42,051 bases of DNA from Bacteroidales bacterium (GCA_017476575.1 JAFUZO010000024.1:1-42051); one strand, 5' to 3'; numbered from the stretch's first letter, positions 14,220 to 24,115 are shown. The notes: generated from the sequence alone by a model not told the origin. Program-made: numbers and translations.

Positions 14220-17189
14220 ATGAATCTGCTTTTCAAGAAAAGGTTACTGTCCAGCCTGCTGGGCACGTTCCTGCTTTTCGGCAGTGCGGCGGCCCAGAAC
14301 GGGCCCTGCACCGTCACCGTGAAGGATTCTTCGGGCGAACCCCTGCCTGGCGCGGCGGCCCTCATCAAGGGCACCAAGACGGGCGAGGTGGCCGATGCAA
14401 ACGGCGTCTGCCATTTCTCGAAACTCCCCTCCGATGCGACACTGGTGGTCTCCTGCCTCGGATTCGAAGACCTTGAGGTGGCCGTCCGCGGACGCCAGAA
14501 GATCACCGTCACCCTCTCCGCCTCGGCGACGGCCCTCGATGAGGTCATCATGATCGGCTACGGCGCCCAACGCCGGAAAGACCTCTCCGGCGCCATCACG
14601 CGGGTATCCGGCGAGACCATCAACGAATTCTCCACGCTCTCGGCCGCCAACGCCCTCCAGGGCCGCGTCTCCGGCGTGCAGGTCAACACCAACACCGGCC
14701 AGCCCGGTGCCAACGTGCAGATCCGCATCCGGGGTACCAACTCCATCAAGGGCGACAACGAGCCGCTGTGGATCATCAACGGCTTCCCGGGCGACATCAA
14801 CATGATCAACTCCTCGGACATCGCCTCCATGGAAATCCTCAAGGACGCCTCCGCGACGGCCATCTACGGCTCGCGCGGCGCCAACGGTGTCGTCATCGTC
14901 ACCACCAAGGGAGCGCGCGAGGGCGACCTCCGCGTGGAATACAGCGGAAGCGCCGGCGTGCAGACCCTCACCAAGCAGTTGGAGATGGCCGATGCCTGGG
15001 AATACATGGAATTCCTGAACGCGAAGGCCGCCGTCAACGGCAACAAGGCCGTGTTCACCCAGGAAGAGATCGACAACACCCTCTACAGCACCAACTGGCA
15101 AGACGAGGTGTTCCGCCCGGCCCTCATCACGGACCATGCCCTCAGCATCTCCGGCGGTACACAGAAACTCTCCGCCGGCATGGGCCTGAGTTACTTCAAG
15201 CAGGACGGTATCGTCAAGACCAGCGGCTATGAGCGGCTGTCCCTGCGGACCGACGTCAAGTACAACCTCTCCAAGGTGGTCAGCACCAATGCCGGCATCG
15301 TGATCTCCCGCTCCAAGCATGCCCAGAACGGCAGTTCCGGCGTAGGCGGCACCATCAACAACATGCTGATCTCGTCCCCGACCGCCACGCCGCACTGGGA
15401 CGACGGTACCTGGAACGACTTCAGCACCCAACCTTCTGCCAACGTGAACCCGGTGGCCGCGCTCTACGAGACGCAGAACGACTGGTATGCCGACCGGATG
15501 ACCGCCAACGCGGGGGTCACCATCCGCCCTATCGACGGCCTGTCCATCTCCATCAGCGGCAACGCCCGCTACCGCCAGGCCCGCAAGGACTACTTCAAGT
15601 CCCTTGACATGCCCGGTTCGCTGGGCGCCGCCTCCATCGACCTCGGCGAGGTGCTCGACCTCACGTCGAACAACATCGTCACCTACGACAAGTTCTTCGC
15701 CCGCAAGCACCACCTGACGCTCATGGGCGGTATGACCTACGAAAGTTACACCTCCAAGTCCACCACCACTGGCACCGCCGAGAACTTCATCTCCGACGCC
15801 GCCGGCACCTACGACATCGACGCCGCCGAAGAGAAGGGCCTTCCTTCCTCGTCGCTCTCCGACTGGAGGCTGCTTTCCTACCTGGGACGTATCAACTACA
15901 ACTACGACGACCGCTACATCCTGACCGTCAACTTCCGCGCCGACGGCTCCTCCCGCTACAACAAGGGCAACAAGTGGGGGTACTTCCCCTCCGCCGCAGC
16001 GGCCTGGCGCATCTCCGAGGAACATTTCGTGAAGGACAACGTCTCGTGGCTGTCCAACCTCAAACTGCGCGCCGGCTACGGTATCACGGGCAGCACCGCC
16101 ATCTCGCCGTACGCCACGCTCAACACCCTGACCACCCAGAACGTGGTCTTCGGCAAGGACACCTATGTCGCCTACGCCCCGGCCGACAAGTACGTCGGCG
16201 ACCTTCGCTGGGAGCAGACGGCGCAGACCAACGTGGGACTCGACCTGGGCCTGTTCCGGAACCGGGTCTCCCTCACCGTCGACGCCTACTACAAACTCAC
16301 TACCGACCTGCTGAACGACGTGGAGATGCCCCGCTCCTCGGGCTACACCACGGCCCTGCGGAACATCGGTTCCGTCAGCAACCGGGGTATCGAGGCCCAG
16401 TTGGACGCCCGCATCATCGACAAGACCTTCAAGTGGGACCTCGGCGCGAACTTCTCCCTAAACCGGAGCCGGGTTGAATCCCTCGCCGACGGCAAGGACA
16501 TCTTCGGCGCCACCGTGAGCAACACCGTCATCAGCGACCAACTCAACATCCTGCGCGAAGGCGAGGAAATGTGCCTGTTCTACGGCTATGTCGAGGCCGG
16601 CTATGACGACAAGGGCCAGATCGTCTACGTGGACGACATCGACGGGGTTCCGGGCCTCTCCGCCACGGACAAGCAGATCATCGGCAACCCGAACCCGCGA
16701 TTCCTCCTGAACTTCAACACCACCCTGTCCTACAAGCGGGTGAGCCTGAGCGCCTTCTTCCAGGGCTCCTTCGGGGCTGACATCTACGCGCTGACCCTCG
16801 GCCAGATCGCCTACCAGTACGGTTACAACGGCAACGTCCTCAAGGATGTCATCGGCAACTACTGGACGGCCGACAACCCGGACGCCAAGTATCCGAACCT
16901 GCTCCAGAACGTCGCCATCAAGATGTCCGACCGCTTCGTCTACGACGGCTCCTACCTCAAGGTCAAGAACGTGGAACTGGGCTACGACATCCCGTGCGAG
17001 CGGCTGTCCTGGCTGTCCAAGGCGCGTGTCTACGTGAGCGGGCAGAACCTGTACACCTTCACCTCCTATCCCCTGTGGGATCCGGATGTCAACGCCTACG
17101 GCGGCGGCACCTCCCTCCGGCAGGGCGTGGACAGCAGTTGCTATCCGACCGCCCGGAGTTTCACTGTCGGATGCCGGGTCACTTTCTGA
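14220..17189 (+). CDS. susC: SusC-family TonB-dependent glycan transporter
   Basis: The 989-residue protein has a signal peptide (about 1-25, ending SAAAQ) and a carboxypeptidase-regulatory-like beta-sandwich (about 28-105: VTVKDSSGEPLPGAAALIKG). The SusC plug follows (VIMIGYGAQRRKDLSGAI, then IRIRGTNSI and ILKDASATAIYGSRGANGVV). The rest is a 22-strand barrel ending in FTVGCRVTF. SusC proteins import oligosaccharides across the outer membrane with TonB energy and pair with SusD. It has its own promoter after a hairpin. ATG 14220 gives a standard signal peptide; ATG 14193 in the same frame would add nine residues. Confidence 0.96.
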   Translation: MNLLFKKRLLSSLLGTFLLFGSAAAQNGPCTVTVKDSSGEPLPGAAALIKGTKTGEVADANGVCHFSKLPSDATLVVSCLGFEDLEVAVRGRQKITVTLSASATALDEVIMIGYGAQRRKDLSGAITRVSGETINEFSTLSAANALQGRVSGVQVNTNTGQPGANVQIRIRGTNSIKGDNEPLWIINGFPGDINMINSSDIASMEILKDASATAIYGSRGANGVVIVTTKGAREGDLRVEYSGSAGVQTLTKQLEMADAWEYMEFLNAKAAVNGNKAVFTQEEIDNTLYSTNWQDEVFRPALITDHALSISGGTQKLSAGMGLSYFKQDGIVKTSGYERLSLRTDVKYNLSKVVSTNAGIVISRSKHAQNGSSGVGGTINNMLISSPTATPHWDDGTWNDFSTQPSANVNPVAALYETQNDWYADRMTANAGVTIRPIDGLSISISGNARYRQARKDYFKSLDMPGSLGAASIDLGEVLDLTSNNIVTYDKFFARKHHLTLMGGMTYESYTSKSTTTGTAENFISDAAGTYDIDAAEEKGLPSSSLSDWRLLSYLGRINYNYDDRYILTVNFRADGSSRYNKGNKWGYFPSAAAAWRISEEHFVKDNVSWLSNLKLRAGYGITGSTAISPYATLNTLTTQNVVFGKDTYVAYAPADKYVGDLRWEQTAQTNVGLDLGLFRNRVSLTVDAYYKLTTDLLNDVEMPRSSGYTTALRNIGSVSNRGIEAQLDARIIDKTFKWDLGANFSLNRSRVESLADGKDIFGATVSNTVISDQLNILREGEEMCLFYGYVEAGYDDKGQIVYVDDIDGVPGLSATDKQIIGNPNPRFLLNFNTTLSYKRVSLSAFFQGSFGADIYALTLGQIAYQYGYNGNVLKDVIGNYWTADNPDAKYPNLLQNVAIKMSDRFVYDGSYLKVKNVELGYDIPCERLSWLSKARVYVSGQNLYTFTSYPLWDPDVNAYGGGTSLRQGVDSSCYPTARSFTVGCRVTF

Positions 17190-17213
17190 TGATTCACTCA
17201 ACACGACCGTACG

Positions 17214-18692
17214 ATGAAAAAAATAGTTAAAACCCTGTCCCTGCTTGCCGGTGCCGCGCTGCTCCTTTCCTCCTGCGGCGAAGACTTGGAAATCCTCCAG
17301 GAACACCCCAAACAGGCCGACGCACAGTCTTTCATGACCAACTACAAGTCGGTCGAGGCCGAGGTCAACGCCATCTACTACCAGATGCACCGCCTCCAGG
17401 CCTACGGCCGCTACCTGATCGTCCTCACGGAAGGCCTTTCGGACTACTGCTACGGACGCGGCAACTACGCGACCTCCTATGAGACCGGCCTGACTTCCGG
17501 CGCCGTCGGCTTCGTCAAGGACACCTGGGCCATCATGTACCGCTGCATCCGCTTCTCCAACGACCTGATGCGCCAGATCGACAATGTAGGCCTGTCCGAC
17601 GCCGACTACAAGGCGCTCACCGGCGAGATCCGCTTCCTGCGGGCGCTGGCCTACTCGCAACTGCTGAAATACTGGGGCGCCGTCCCGTTCTTCACCGAGG
17701 ACAACATGGACGACTTCAACAAGCCCCGCACTGACGAAGCCATCATCTGGCAGTGGATCGAGGACGAGTGCGCCTATGCCTACGACGCCCTGCCCAAGGC
17801 CGCATCCATCGCCGGACGCCCGTCCAAGGGAGCCGCAGCGATGCTCAAGGGCCAGGCTGCCCTCTACCTCAAGCACTACGCCGTAGCCCAGGAGGCCTTC
17901 GAGTCCATCATCGACTCCAAGCAGTATTCCCTCGTCGAAGTGACCACGGCCGACGACTTCGCCAAACTCTACGGGGTCGATGTCGTCTCCACGACCGAGG
18001 AAATCTTCTACATCAAGTACAACCGCGACGTGGCCGGCGAGTTCTTCTGGATGTACCTTTGCTCCCCCAACCCGGTGCGGAACATGGGTTCGCTGGGCAT
18101 CTACACCGACCAGGTCAAGAACAAGGTCATCGCGAACTGGGACCCGGCCGACCTGCGCTACCAGTGGGACCTGTACCGCCAGACGGCGAACGGCACCCTC
18201 AACGCCCTCACGGACAACGGCATAATCTGCTTCAAGTTCCGCGACACCGAAGCCACCGGTTCCACCTCGGCCAATGACAACCCGGTCTTCCGCTATGCCG
18301 ACGCCCTCCTGTATGCCGCAGAGGCCCGGGCGATGGCCCTCGGCGCCCCGGACGCCACGGCCCTCAAGTACGTGAACAACGTCCGCCGCCGTGCCTACGG
18401 CCTGAAGCCCAACGTCCCCTCGGCCAAGGACTACGCCCTGTCCGACTATGCCGACAACGACAAGTTCATCGACCTCATCCTCAAGGAAAGGGCCTACGAG
18501 CAGTGCTTCGAAGGCAAGCGGTACGCCGACCTCAAGCGCCTCGGGAAACTCGCCGAATACGCCGTGAAGGCCGGGCGGGTGGCTTCGGAGTCCGATGTGC
18601 GGGACGCCGCCTACTGGTGGCCCATCCCGACGGACGAATACAACTACAACGACGCCCTGGATCCCACGGTGGACCAGAACCCTGGATATTGA
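17214..18692 (+). CDS. susD: SusD/RagB-family surface glycan-binding lipoprotein
   Basis: This 492-residue lipoprotein (signal ending LLSSC, Cys21) has the SusD layout. An N-terminal SusD-like region is followed by TPR helices, with EIRFLRALAYSQLLKYWGAVPFF in the middle and a C-terminal RagB part (FRYADALLYAAEARA, KERAYEQCFEGKRYADLKRLG). It forms the lid of the SusC barrel and binds the glycan outside the cell. It starts 24 bases after susC. The ligand is unknown, but the neighbouring GH43-like enzyme suggests arabinose- or xylose-containing glycans. Confidence 0.96.
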   Translation: MKKIVKTLSLLAGAALLLSSCGEDLEILQEHPKQADAQSFMTNYKSVEAEVNAIYYQMHRLQAYGRYLIVLTEGLSDYCYGRGNYATSYETGLTSGAVGFVKDTWAIMYRCIRFSNDLMRQIDNVGLSDADYKALTGEIRFLRALAYSQLLKYWGAVPFFTEDNMDDFNKPRTDEAIIWQWIEDECAYAYDALPKAASIAGRPSKGAAAMLKGQAALYLKHYAVAQEAFESIIDSKQYSLVEVTTADDFAKLYGVDVVSTTEEIFYIKYNRDVAGEFFWMYLCSPNPVRNMGSLGIYTDQVKNKVIANWDPADLRYQWDLYRQTANGTLNALTDNGIICFKFRDTEATGSTSANDNPVFRYADALLYAAEARAMALGAPDATALKYVNNVRRRAYGLKPNVPSAKDYALSDYADNDKFIDLILKERAYEQCFEGKRYADLKRLGKLAEYAVKAGRVASESDVRDAAYWWPIPTDEYNYNDALDPTVDQNPGY

Positions 18693-18706
18693 TAAACGAC
18701 TGAGCC

Positions 18707-20266
18707 ATGAAATCCATCCACTATATCCTGATGACGGCTGCGGTGAGCCTGGTCGCCGCCTGCACCGTCCCGCCCTCCGCCGACGAGCACCCCAACGTGA
18801 AACCCAAGCCCGCCGAAGAGGAAGAGCCGACCCCGCCCGCCGATATCGACTTCGACGAGTTCGGCGGCCTGCAGATCGCCGTCGCCGACTACCAGCGCCT
18901 GGGCCTTGTCATCGCCAAGGCCGAAGTGGCCCCGCTCGGCGGCGAGAGCATCACCCTCGCCTACAGCGTGGCGCCCGACGGCACCACCATCTCGACCATG
19001 ACGGCGGCGGACGGGAAACTCTCCACCACCTATACCGGCGGCTTCGATATCAACAAGCCTCTCTCCGAGGCGGTGAACATCCTGTTCTATCTCCCGATCG
19101 GCTCCTACGCGAAAGGCTTCGACATCACCCTCACGGACACCCAGGGCCGCGCCTATACGCTTCCGACCGGGGAGAACGTGACCATCGAGCCCGGCGAGAC
19201 CACGGCCGTCGCCGCCGTGCCCCTCACCCTCTACTACGGCACGGCCAATTGCTACCGCACGGCGGAAGCCGGGACGGTCAAAGTCGACATCACCCCCTAT
19301 TACACCTTCTCCTATCCTTATGCCTATGAGGGCAAGACCGTGGGCGGGACACCCGTCACGGCCGCCTCGGCCTCGGTGGTCTGGCAGCAGACCGGCACCG
19401 GCGTCGAAGGGGACGTCCTCTCCGGAGAGGCGTCCGTCTCGGGGAACGAACTCAGCGTCCCCGTCTCCGGCAAGGTGGGCAATGCCGTGGTCGCCATCAA
19501 GGACACCTACGGCACCGTCCTGTGGTCCTACCACATCTGGGTGAGCGAGAGTGCGGATGTGCCCTACAACTTCCCCGACGGCTACGGCGCCTACACCATG
19601 ATGGACCGCAACCTGGGGGCGACCTCCACCGAAATCAAGAACCAGGACACCTACGGCGTCTTCTACCAGTGGGGCCGCAAGGATCCGTTCATGCGGCCGC
19701 ACAACCAGACGCGTCCGACCGGCAGTCCGTACTACACCGACTACACGGTGCACGAGTCCGCCCAGAGCGGCGAACTCACCGGCATCATCGCCTACACCAT
19801 CCAGAACCCCGGCATCATCCTGAAGGCCGCCAACGACTGGCACTACGGATTCCGGGACAACGCCCTGTGGGGTAATACCTGGGTCCCCGCAGCCGCAACC
19901 GATATCTACACGACAGACGTGAAAGGCATCAAGACGGTCTACGATCCCTGTCCGGCCGGTTACCGCATCCCGGACTACAGGGCCTTCGATGGGCTCGAGT
20001 TCACCTCCAAGGAACTGTGCGACAGCCAGTACGGCCATGTCTACGCCACCGGCGTGGAGGGCGTGACCAGTTACTATCCGACCGCCGGTTTCGTCGAAAA
20101 GAACGTGGACAACATCAAGTACCTGGAGTATCGCGGCTACTACTGGACCAACATCCCTGGCGGAACCGGCGCCTACTCCCGCATGTGCAACAACGCCAAC
20201 GGTTCCAAGGGCTCCGGCCTGGACCGGGCCGTGGCCTCCAGCGTCCGCTGCCTCAAGATGGACTGA
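18707..20266 (+). CDS. Surface lipoprotein with a C-terminal FISUMP-type domain
   Basis: The 519-residue product has a lipoprotein signal ending LVAAC (Cys19), then a proline/glutamate-rich spacer. Beta-rich domains follow (about 50-280), possibly DUF1735/BACON-like. A C-terminal module has YTMMDRNLGATS, YGVFYQWGRKDPF and YDPCPAGYRIPDYRAF. The last motifs are characteristic of the Fibrobacter succinogenes major paralogous (FISUMP) domain, frequent in Bacteroidota surface proteins. Its position after susD is that of SusE/SusF-type surface glycan-binding proteins, so glycan capture is the likely role. No catalytic motif is visible. Confidence 0.7.
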   Translation: MKSIHYILMTAAVSLVAACTVPPSADEHPNVKPKPAEEEEPTPPADIDFDEFGGLQIAVADYQRLGLVIAKAEVAPLGGESITLAYSVAPDGTTISTMTAADGKLSTTYTGGFDINKPLSEAVNILFYLPIGSYAKGFDITLTDTQGRAYTLPTGENVTIEPGETTAVAAVPLTLYYGTANCYRTAEAGTVKVDITPYYTFSYPYAYEGKTVGGTPVTAASASVVWQQTGTGVEGDVLSGEASVSGNELSVPVSGKVGNAVVAIKDTYGTVLWSYHIWVSESADVPYNFPDGYGAYTMMDRNLGATSTEIKNQDTYGVFYQWGRKDPFMRPHNQTRPTGSPYYTDYTVHESAQSGELTGIIAYTIQNPGIILKAANDWHYGFRDNALWGNTWVPAAATDIYTTDVKGIKTVYDPCPAGYRIPDYRAFDGLEFTSKELCDSQYGHVYATGVEGVTSYYPTAGFVEKNVDNIKYLEYRGYYWTNIPGGTGAYSRMCNNANGSKGSGLDRAVASSVRCLKMD

Positions 20267-20279
20267 TACGGCCGTTGCG

Positions 20280-21554
20280 ATGAAACTGCGACTTCTATCT
20301 CTGGCCGCCCTGGCGGCCTGCCTATGCTCTTCCTGCAACAAAGAAGAGCATACTTATGGTCCGTCGAAGCCGACGCAGCCCGACGAAACGGAGGAGGAGG
20401 TCAAGACGGCCTCCGCCACCAAGGGCGGTACGCTCCTGCGGACGAGTTCCGCCGACCCCAGCATGGTCTGCCAGGACGGGGTGTTCTACCTGACCATGAC
20501 GGGGTCTGCGAACATCGCCCTGGTCTATGACAAGGACCTCGCGAAACTCACTACCTCCGACTATCCTTCCTCCTCCCACCTCGTGTACCAGAGCAAGGAC
20601 GACCCGACCGTCACCGATATCTTCGGTACGGGAGCCACCATCAACGGCACCTGGTCGCCGGAACTGCACTACTTCACGGAAGAGGAATGCCCCGGCAACG
20701 CCGGCTGGTACATGGTGTTCGCCCTCCGGAAAAGCGGGACCGACAATTCGGCCTATGTGCGTCCGGTGGTCCTCAAATCGACCGGGAAGACGCCGGCCGG
20801 CCCCTGGGGACATCCCGTCTCCGGACAGGCGAGCCGGACGCAGCGCTTCCTGGATGCCAACGGCGACCCCTTCACGGAATGGGCCATCGGCGTGAGTTAC
20901 CTACGGATTCCGACCGGGCAGTACAAGGGGATCTATGCCCTCTGGGTGGACGAGGTCGGACGCGGCACGGGTCTGGGCAACTTCTACCAGCGGCTCCGCA
21001 TCGCCCGTCTCTCCAAGCCGTGGCAGATTGCCTCCGAGGCTGCCACCATCACCACGCCCACGCAGGCCTGGGAGCAGAAGGGCGCCTCGTCGACCCTGCC
21101 GATGGTCGTGGAGGGCGGCACCGCCGTCTACGGCAAGGACGGCGAAATCTTCCTCGCCTACTGCGGCAGCGGCTACTGGTCGGATTACGGCCTGGGCCAA
21201 CTCACCCTGAAACGGGAAGGGGGCGACTACGCGAACCCCCTGCTCTCCAGTTCCTGGGTCAAGTATGCCAAGAACCCGGTGTTCTCCTCCGCCTCCTCTG
21301 CCGACCTGCGCGGGGCCGGCCATGCCTTCTTCTTCAAGGACGTTGCAGGGAAGGACCTGATGTGCTACCACGCCTATCCCTATGTCAACGGTGTGAAGCA
21401 GAACAGCCGCAACGCCTACGTGGAGCCCTACACCATCGACTACGATGCCAAGAGCGAGACGGCACCCGACGGCGTGCTGAAATTCGGCCTGCTCGGAACC
21501 GGCGTCACCGCGCCCGTCGGGTCCAGTTTTGAATATACCAAAAGGACCAACTGA
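20280..21554 (+). CDS. GH43-like five-bladed beta-propeller glycosidase, lipoprotein
   Basis: This 424-residue protein has a lipoprotein signal with CSSC (Cys19) and an acidic linker. A propeller follows, with ADPSMVCQDGVFYLTMT (Asp59, likely general base), TWSPELHYF (Glu128 in the WxPE position) and GAGHAFFF later. These are the sequence landmarks of GH43 (arabinofuranosidases, xylosidases, arabinanases), though the exact subfamily is unclear. It is anchored outside or in the periplasm. It begins 13 bases after the FISUMP lipoprotein, so it belongs to the Sus operon and should cut the glycan bound by SusD. GH32/GH68-like propellers are less likely. Confidence 0.75.
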   Translation: MKLRLLSLAALAACLCSSCNKEEHTYGPSKPTQPDETEEEVKTASATKGGTLLRTSSADPSMVCQDGVFYLTMTGSANIALVYDKDLAKLTTSDYPSSSHLVYQSKDDPTVTDIFGTGATINGTWSPELHYFTEEECPGNAGWYMVFALRKSGTDNSAYVRPVVLKSTGKTPAGPWGHPVSGQASRTQRFLDANGDPFTEWAIGVSYLRIPTGQYKGIYALWVDEVGRGTGLGNFYQRLRIARLSKPWQIASEAATITTPTQAWEQKGASSTLPMVVEGGTAVYGKDGEIFLAYCGSGYWSDYGLGQLTLKREGGDYANPLLSSSWVKYAKNPVFSSASSADLRGAGHAFFFKDVAGKDLMCYHAYPYVNGVKQNSRNAYVEPYTIDYDAKSETAPDGVLKFGLLGTGVTAPVGSSFEYTKRTN

Positions 21555-21559
21555 CAGTT

Positions 21560-21688
21560 ATGGACAGCAAGACATACACTCCACCCCTTTGCACAACCCT
21601 GATGTTGTGCGTTTCCCGGTGCTTTGCCGGCAGTATCGAGACCGATGCCTCGAATGAAGACCTGAACATGTATGACCTGGATTGGTAG
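21560..21688 (+). CDS. Small 42-residue peptide gene
   Basis: A short ORF starts 5 bases after the GH43-like stop and ends 9 bases before the next start. The product begins MDSKTYTPPL and contains CFAGSIETDAS, ending in MYDLDW. It resembles the short Bacteroidales peptides of the form K-T/Y-I/T-x-P...LAGS plus an acidic or aromatic tail. These are often missed in annotation; their role is unknown. Exact packing in the operon and codon use in keeping with its neighbours support a real gene. There is no lipoprotein signal. Confidence 0.55.
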   Translation: MDSKTYTPPLCTTLMLCVSRCFAGSIETDASNEDLNMYDLDW

Positions 21689-21697
21689 GAGGACACG

Positions 21698-23905
21698 ATG
21701 ATGAAAAAGACTTTGTCCTGGGCCGCTGCGGCCATCCTCGCCCTCGCTGCCTGCGCACGGGAAGAAGTGCTTCCGGAAGAAGGCGGAAACGCCGTCGAGA
21801 CCGGCAGCCGGATCACCTTGACCGCCACCCATGAGAACAGCACCGGGACCAAGACGGCGCTCGGCGAAGGCGGCAGCATCCTCTGGACCGATGGCGACCG
21901 GATCAACGTGGTCTACGACGGAGGGAACGTCGCCTCCGAATCCCTGTCCCTGACGGCGGAAGCCGCCAGTGCCACCTTCACGTCCACCCTGCCCGACGGG
22001 GCCACACCCGCCTATGCGGTCTATCCCGCCACCATCGCCGCCGCCTATGACGGCAGCGCCTTCACCGTCACCCTCCCGTCCACGCAGGACGGCACCTTCG
22101 CGGGCGCGGCCGTCGAAGCAGCCCCGGTCGCGGACGGCAACCTGGCCTTCAAGCACCTCTGCGGCCTGTTGAAGGTGAACGTCGATGCCGCCGATGTGAA
22201 GGCCGTCCGGCTGACCGCCTACGGGGGAAAGGCCCTCGCCGGAACCGCCGCCATCACCTTCGCCGACGGCATCCCGTCCGTGGGCGCGGTGACCGGGGCC
22301 TCCTCCAGCATCACGCTGGTGGCAGACGGGGCCGGCGACTATTACGCCGCCGTCCTCCCGACCGACTTCTCCGAAGGCTTCCTCGTGGAACTGCTGGACG
22401 GCAGCAACGCCGTCATCGGGGCGAAATTCACCGGCAAGCGGCTCAACCTCCAGCGCCGCGACCTCGCCAACCTCGGCGCCATCCCCGCCACAGTCCTCTC
22501 GGGCCTGTTCGTCACCGTCGACGGCGCCGGTTCCAAGGACGGCAGCAATTGGGACGACGCGATGGACTGGTCGGCCTTCAAAAGCCAAATCGCCTCCGGG
22601 TTCACGGGAAACGCTTTCCTGGCCGGGTATCCGGATGATACTCATTATACCGGAACAGAAACAAGTATCGGGGCCACTTCCGGCTGGGCCATCTATGGCG
22701 GCTACAACCCGGCCTCGACCGGAACGGACCTGTCGCAACGTGATATTGAAACCTACACGACCGTCTTCGACGGAGAAGGCAGCAAGCGGTTGTTTGTCTG
22801 GAACAATTCTGCCATTGTGTCCACCTCATTTGACGGTGTGACCTTCTGCAATGCCAATGCCTCCAGCGGCATCGGCTCGGCCCTCATCCTCCAAACCTAT
22901 GCCAAAGCGGCCTTCAACAACTGCAAGGTTTCATCCAATAACAAGACAGGAACAGATGGAGGGGGAGCCGTCCGGGTGGCAGGAGGCAACGCTTCCTTCA
23001 CAGACTGTGCCTTTGCAAACAATACGGCGGAAGGCAACGGCGGAGCCATTGCCGTTACGGGAGGGACCCTGGTCATGGAAGGTTGTTCTTTTACCGGAAA
23101 CAAGGTCACCGGAGCCTCCAAATGGGGCAGCGCTATCTTTGCCGCCTCAAAAGCCAGCAGCATCCGTCTGAACCGGTGTTATTTCGAGAGCAACGAGGCC
23201 AGAGGAGGCGGCACTATCTATACCAGTGTCGCAAGCACGACCTTGTTCCTCAACGCCTGTAGTTTCTACAGCAACCTGTCTGTCCAATATGCCTCCGTCA
23301 TCCGAAATGACGGAAGTGTATGCGGAGTCTTCAACAGCGTGTTCCAACTTAACAAAAACCAGCAGGCCACCGGTGCCTCGAACTTCTATGCCGGAGGCGG
23401 CAAGAACCTGATTGCCAACACCACCATCAGATTGTCAGGGGCATCTGCCGCGGGTATCTGGTCCGACAAGGCGCCCGTTTATATTGTCAACAATACGATT
23501 GTAAACTCGGATGGAACGCAAGGAGACGATAAGGCCCTTGCCCTCAAGACCACGGAAGCCATCACGTCCTACGGCCACAACATCTACTCCAAAATGTATG
23601 ATGCCAATTCCGTCTACGTACTGGAAGACGCGACCGGCCATCCGGACCAGGAAGCCACCGTCACGCAGGCATGGAACGCCACCGGCCACTACACATCCTG
23701 GGATGGGTCATGTCCTGAGGGCTTCGTCAAGGCGAGCCCGGCGCGTGTAGAGGCGGCCATCGACGCCTTCGATACCGATGCAGGTACCGCCTTCAAGGCC
23801 TGGCTCCAATCCCTCAAATTCGACGGAGGCAATGCCCTCCAGACCGACATCCGCGGTCACGCCCGCAGCACCACAGCCCTCTGGCCGGGCAGTTACGAAG
23901 ACTGA
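21698..23905 (+). CDS. Lipoprotein with fimbrillin-like N-domain and parallel beta-helix C-domain
   Basis: This 735-residue protein has a lipoprotein signal ending LALAAC (Cys19). Residues about 35-260 look like a fimbrillin/Mfa-like domain (TKTALGEGGSILWTDGDRINV, AYAVYPA, LCGLLKVNV). From about residue 268 (VDGAGSKDGSNWDDAMDW) it becomes a right-handed beta-helix with repeats such as FNNCKVSSNN, FTDCAFANNTAEGNGGAI and MEGCSFTGN, typical of surface adhesins and pectin-lyase-like folds. No catalytic triad is evident. DNA from about 22,600 on is richer in A/T than the first part, suggesting domain acquisition. ATG 21698 or 21701 could be the start. Confidence 0.75.
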   Translation: MMKKTLSWAAAAILALAACAREEVLPEEGGNAVETGSRITLTATHENSTGTKTALGEGGSILWTDGDRINVVYDGGNVASESLSLTAEAASATFTSTLPDGATPAYAVYPATIAAAYDGSAFTVTLPSTQDGTFAGAAVEAAPVADGNLAFKHLCGLLKVNVDAADVKAVRLTAYGGKALAGTAAITFADGIPSVGAVTGASSSITLVADGAGDYYAAVLPTDFSEGFLVELLDGSNAVIGAKFTGKRLNLQRRDLANLGAIPATVLSGLFVTVDGAGSKDGSNWDDAMDWSAFKSQIASGFTGNAFLAGYPDDTHYTGTETSIGATSGWAIYGGYNPASTGTDLSQRDIETYTTVFDGEGSKRLFVWNNSAIVSTSFDGVTFCNANASSGIGSALILQTYAKAAFNNCKVSSNNKTGTDGGGAVRVAGGNASFTDCAFANNTAEGNGGAIAVTGGTLVMEGCSFTGNKVTGASKWGSAIFAASKASSIRLNRCYFESNEARGGGTIYTSVASTTLFLNACSFYSNLSVQYASVIRNDGSVCGVFNSVFQLNKNQQATGASNFYAGGGKNLIANTTIRLSGASAAGIWSDKAPVYIVNNTIVNSDGTQGDDKALALKTTEAITSYGHNIYSKMYDANSVYVLEDATGHPDQEATVTQAWNATGHYTSWDGSCPEGFVKASPARVEAAIDAFDTDAGTAFKAWLQSLKFDGGNALQTDIRGHARSTTALWPGSYED

Positions 23906-23943
23906 CACTGGCAGATAACCGACTGAGCGTCAACAATATCAGC

Positions 23944-23979
23944 AGAGCAGGGGTGCAACGGAAATTGCACCCCTGCTCT
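23944..23979 (+). terminator. Strong hairpin terminator of the Sus operon
   Basis: A perfect 15-base stem (AGAGCAGGGGTGCAA with its complement) surrounds a 6-base loop CGGAAA. It lies 38 bases after the last Sus-operon gene. The T-run is weak and offset (CTGTTTTT about 12 bases on), but the stem is very stable. Confidence 0.8.
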
Positions 23980-24025
23980 ATTCAACATGCTGTTTTTCAA
24001 CGACTTGCGTGCCAGGCATGGGAGA

Positions 24026-24079
24026 TCAGCCGGTGGCCGTCATCGAGCGGATAAAGGCGACTTCGGATTCGCTCCAGGG
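24026..24079 (-). pseudogene. 3'-end remnant of the clan GH-A glycosidase gene
   Basis: On the minus strand this 54-base piece encodes the tail WSESEVAFIRSMTAT then Gly and a stop. It matches the 3' end of the intact gene at 28230-28283 at about 50 of 54 positions. No other part of that gene is present here. It looks like a leftover of a duplication or of the insertion event that brought in the adjacent DUF1016 gene. Confidence 0.75.
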
Positions 24080-24104
24080 GGCGGGACCTAACGGCCGCGC
24101 CCCC
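24077..24104. terminator. GC-rich hairpin downstream of the DUF1016 gene
   Basis: GGGGGCG and CGCCCCC pair around a 14-base loop, directly beyond the stop of the minus-strand DUF1016 gene. A short T-rich tract follows on the plus strand only. It may stop transcription from either side; support is weak. Confidence 0.3.
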
Positions 24105-24115
24105 TTTCTATGGGA

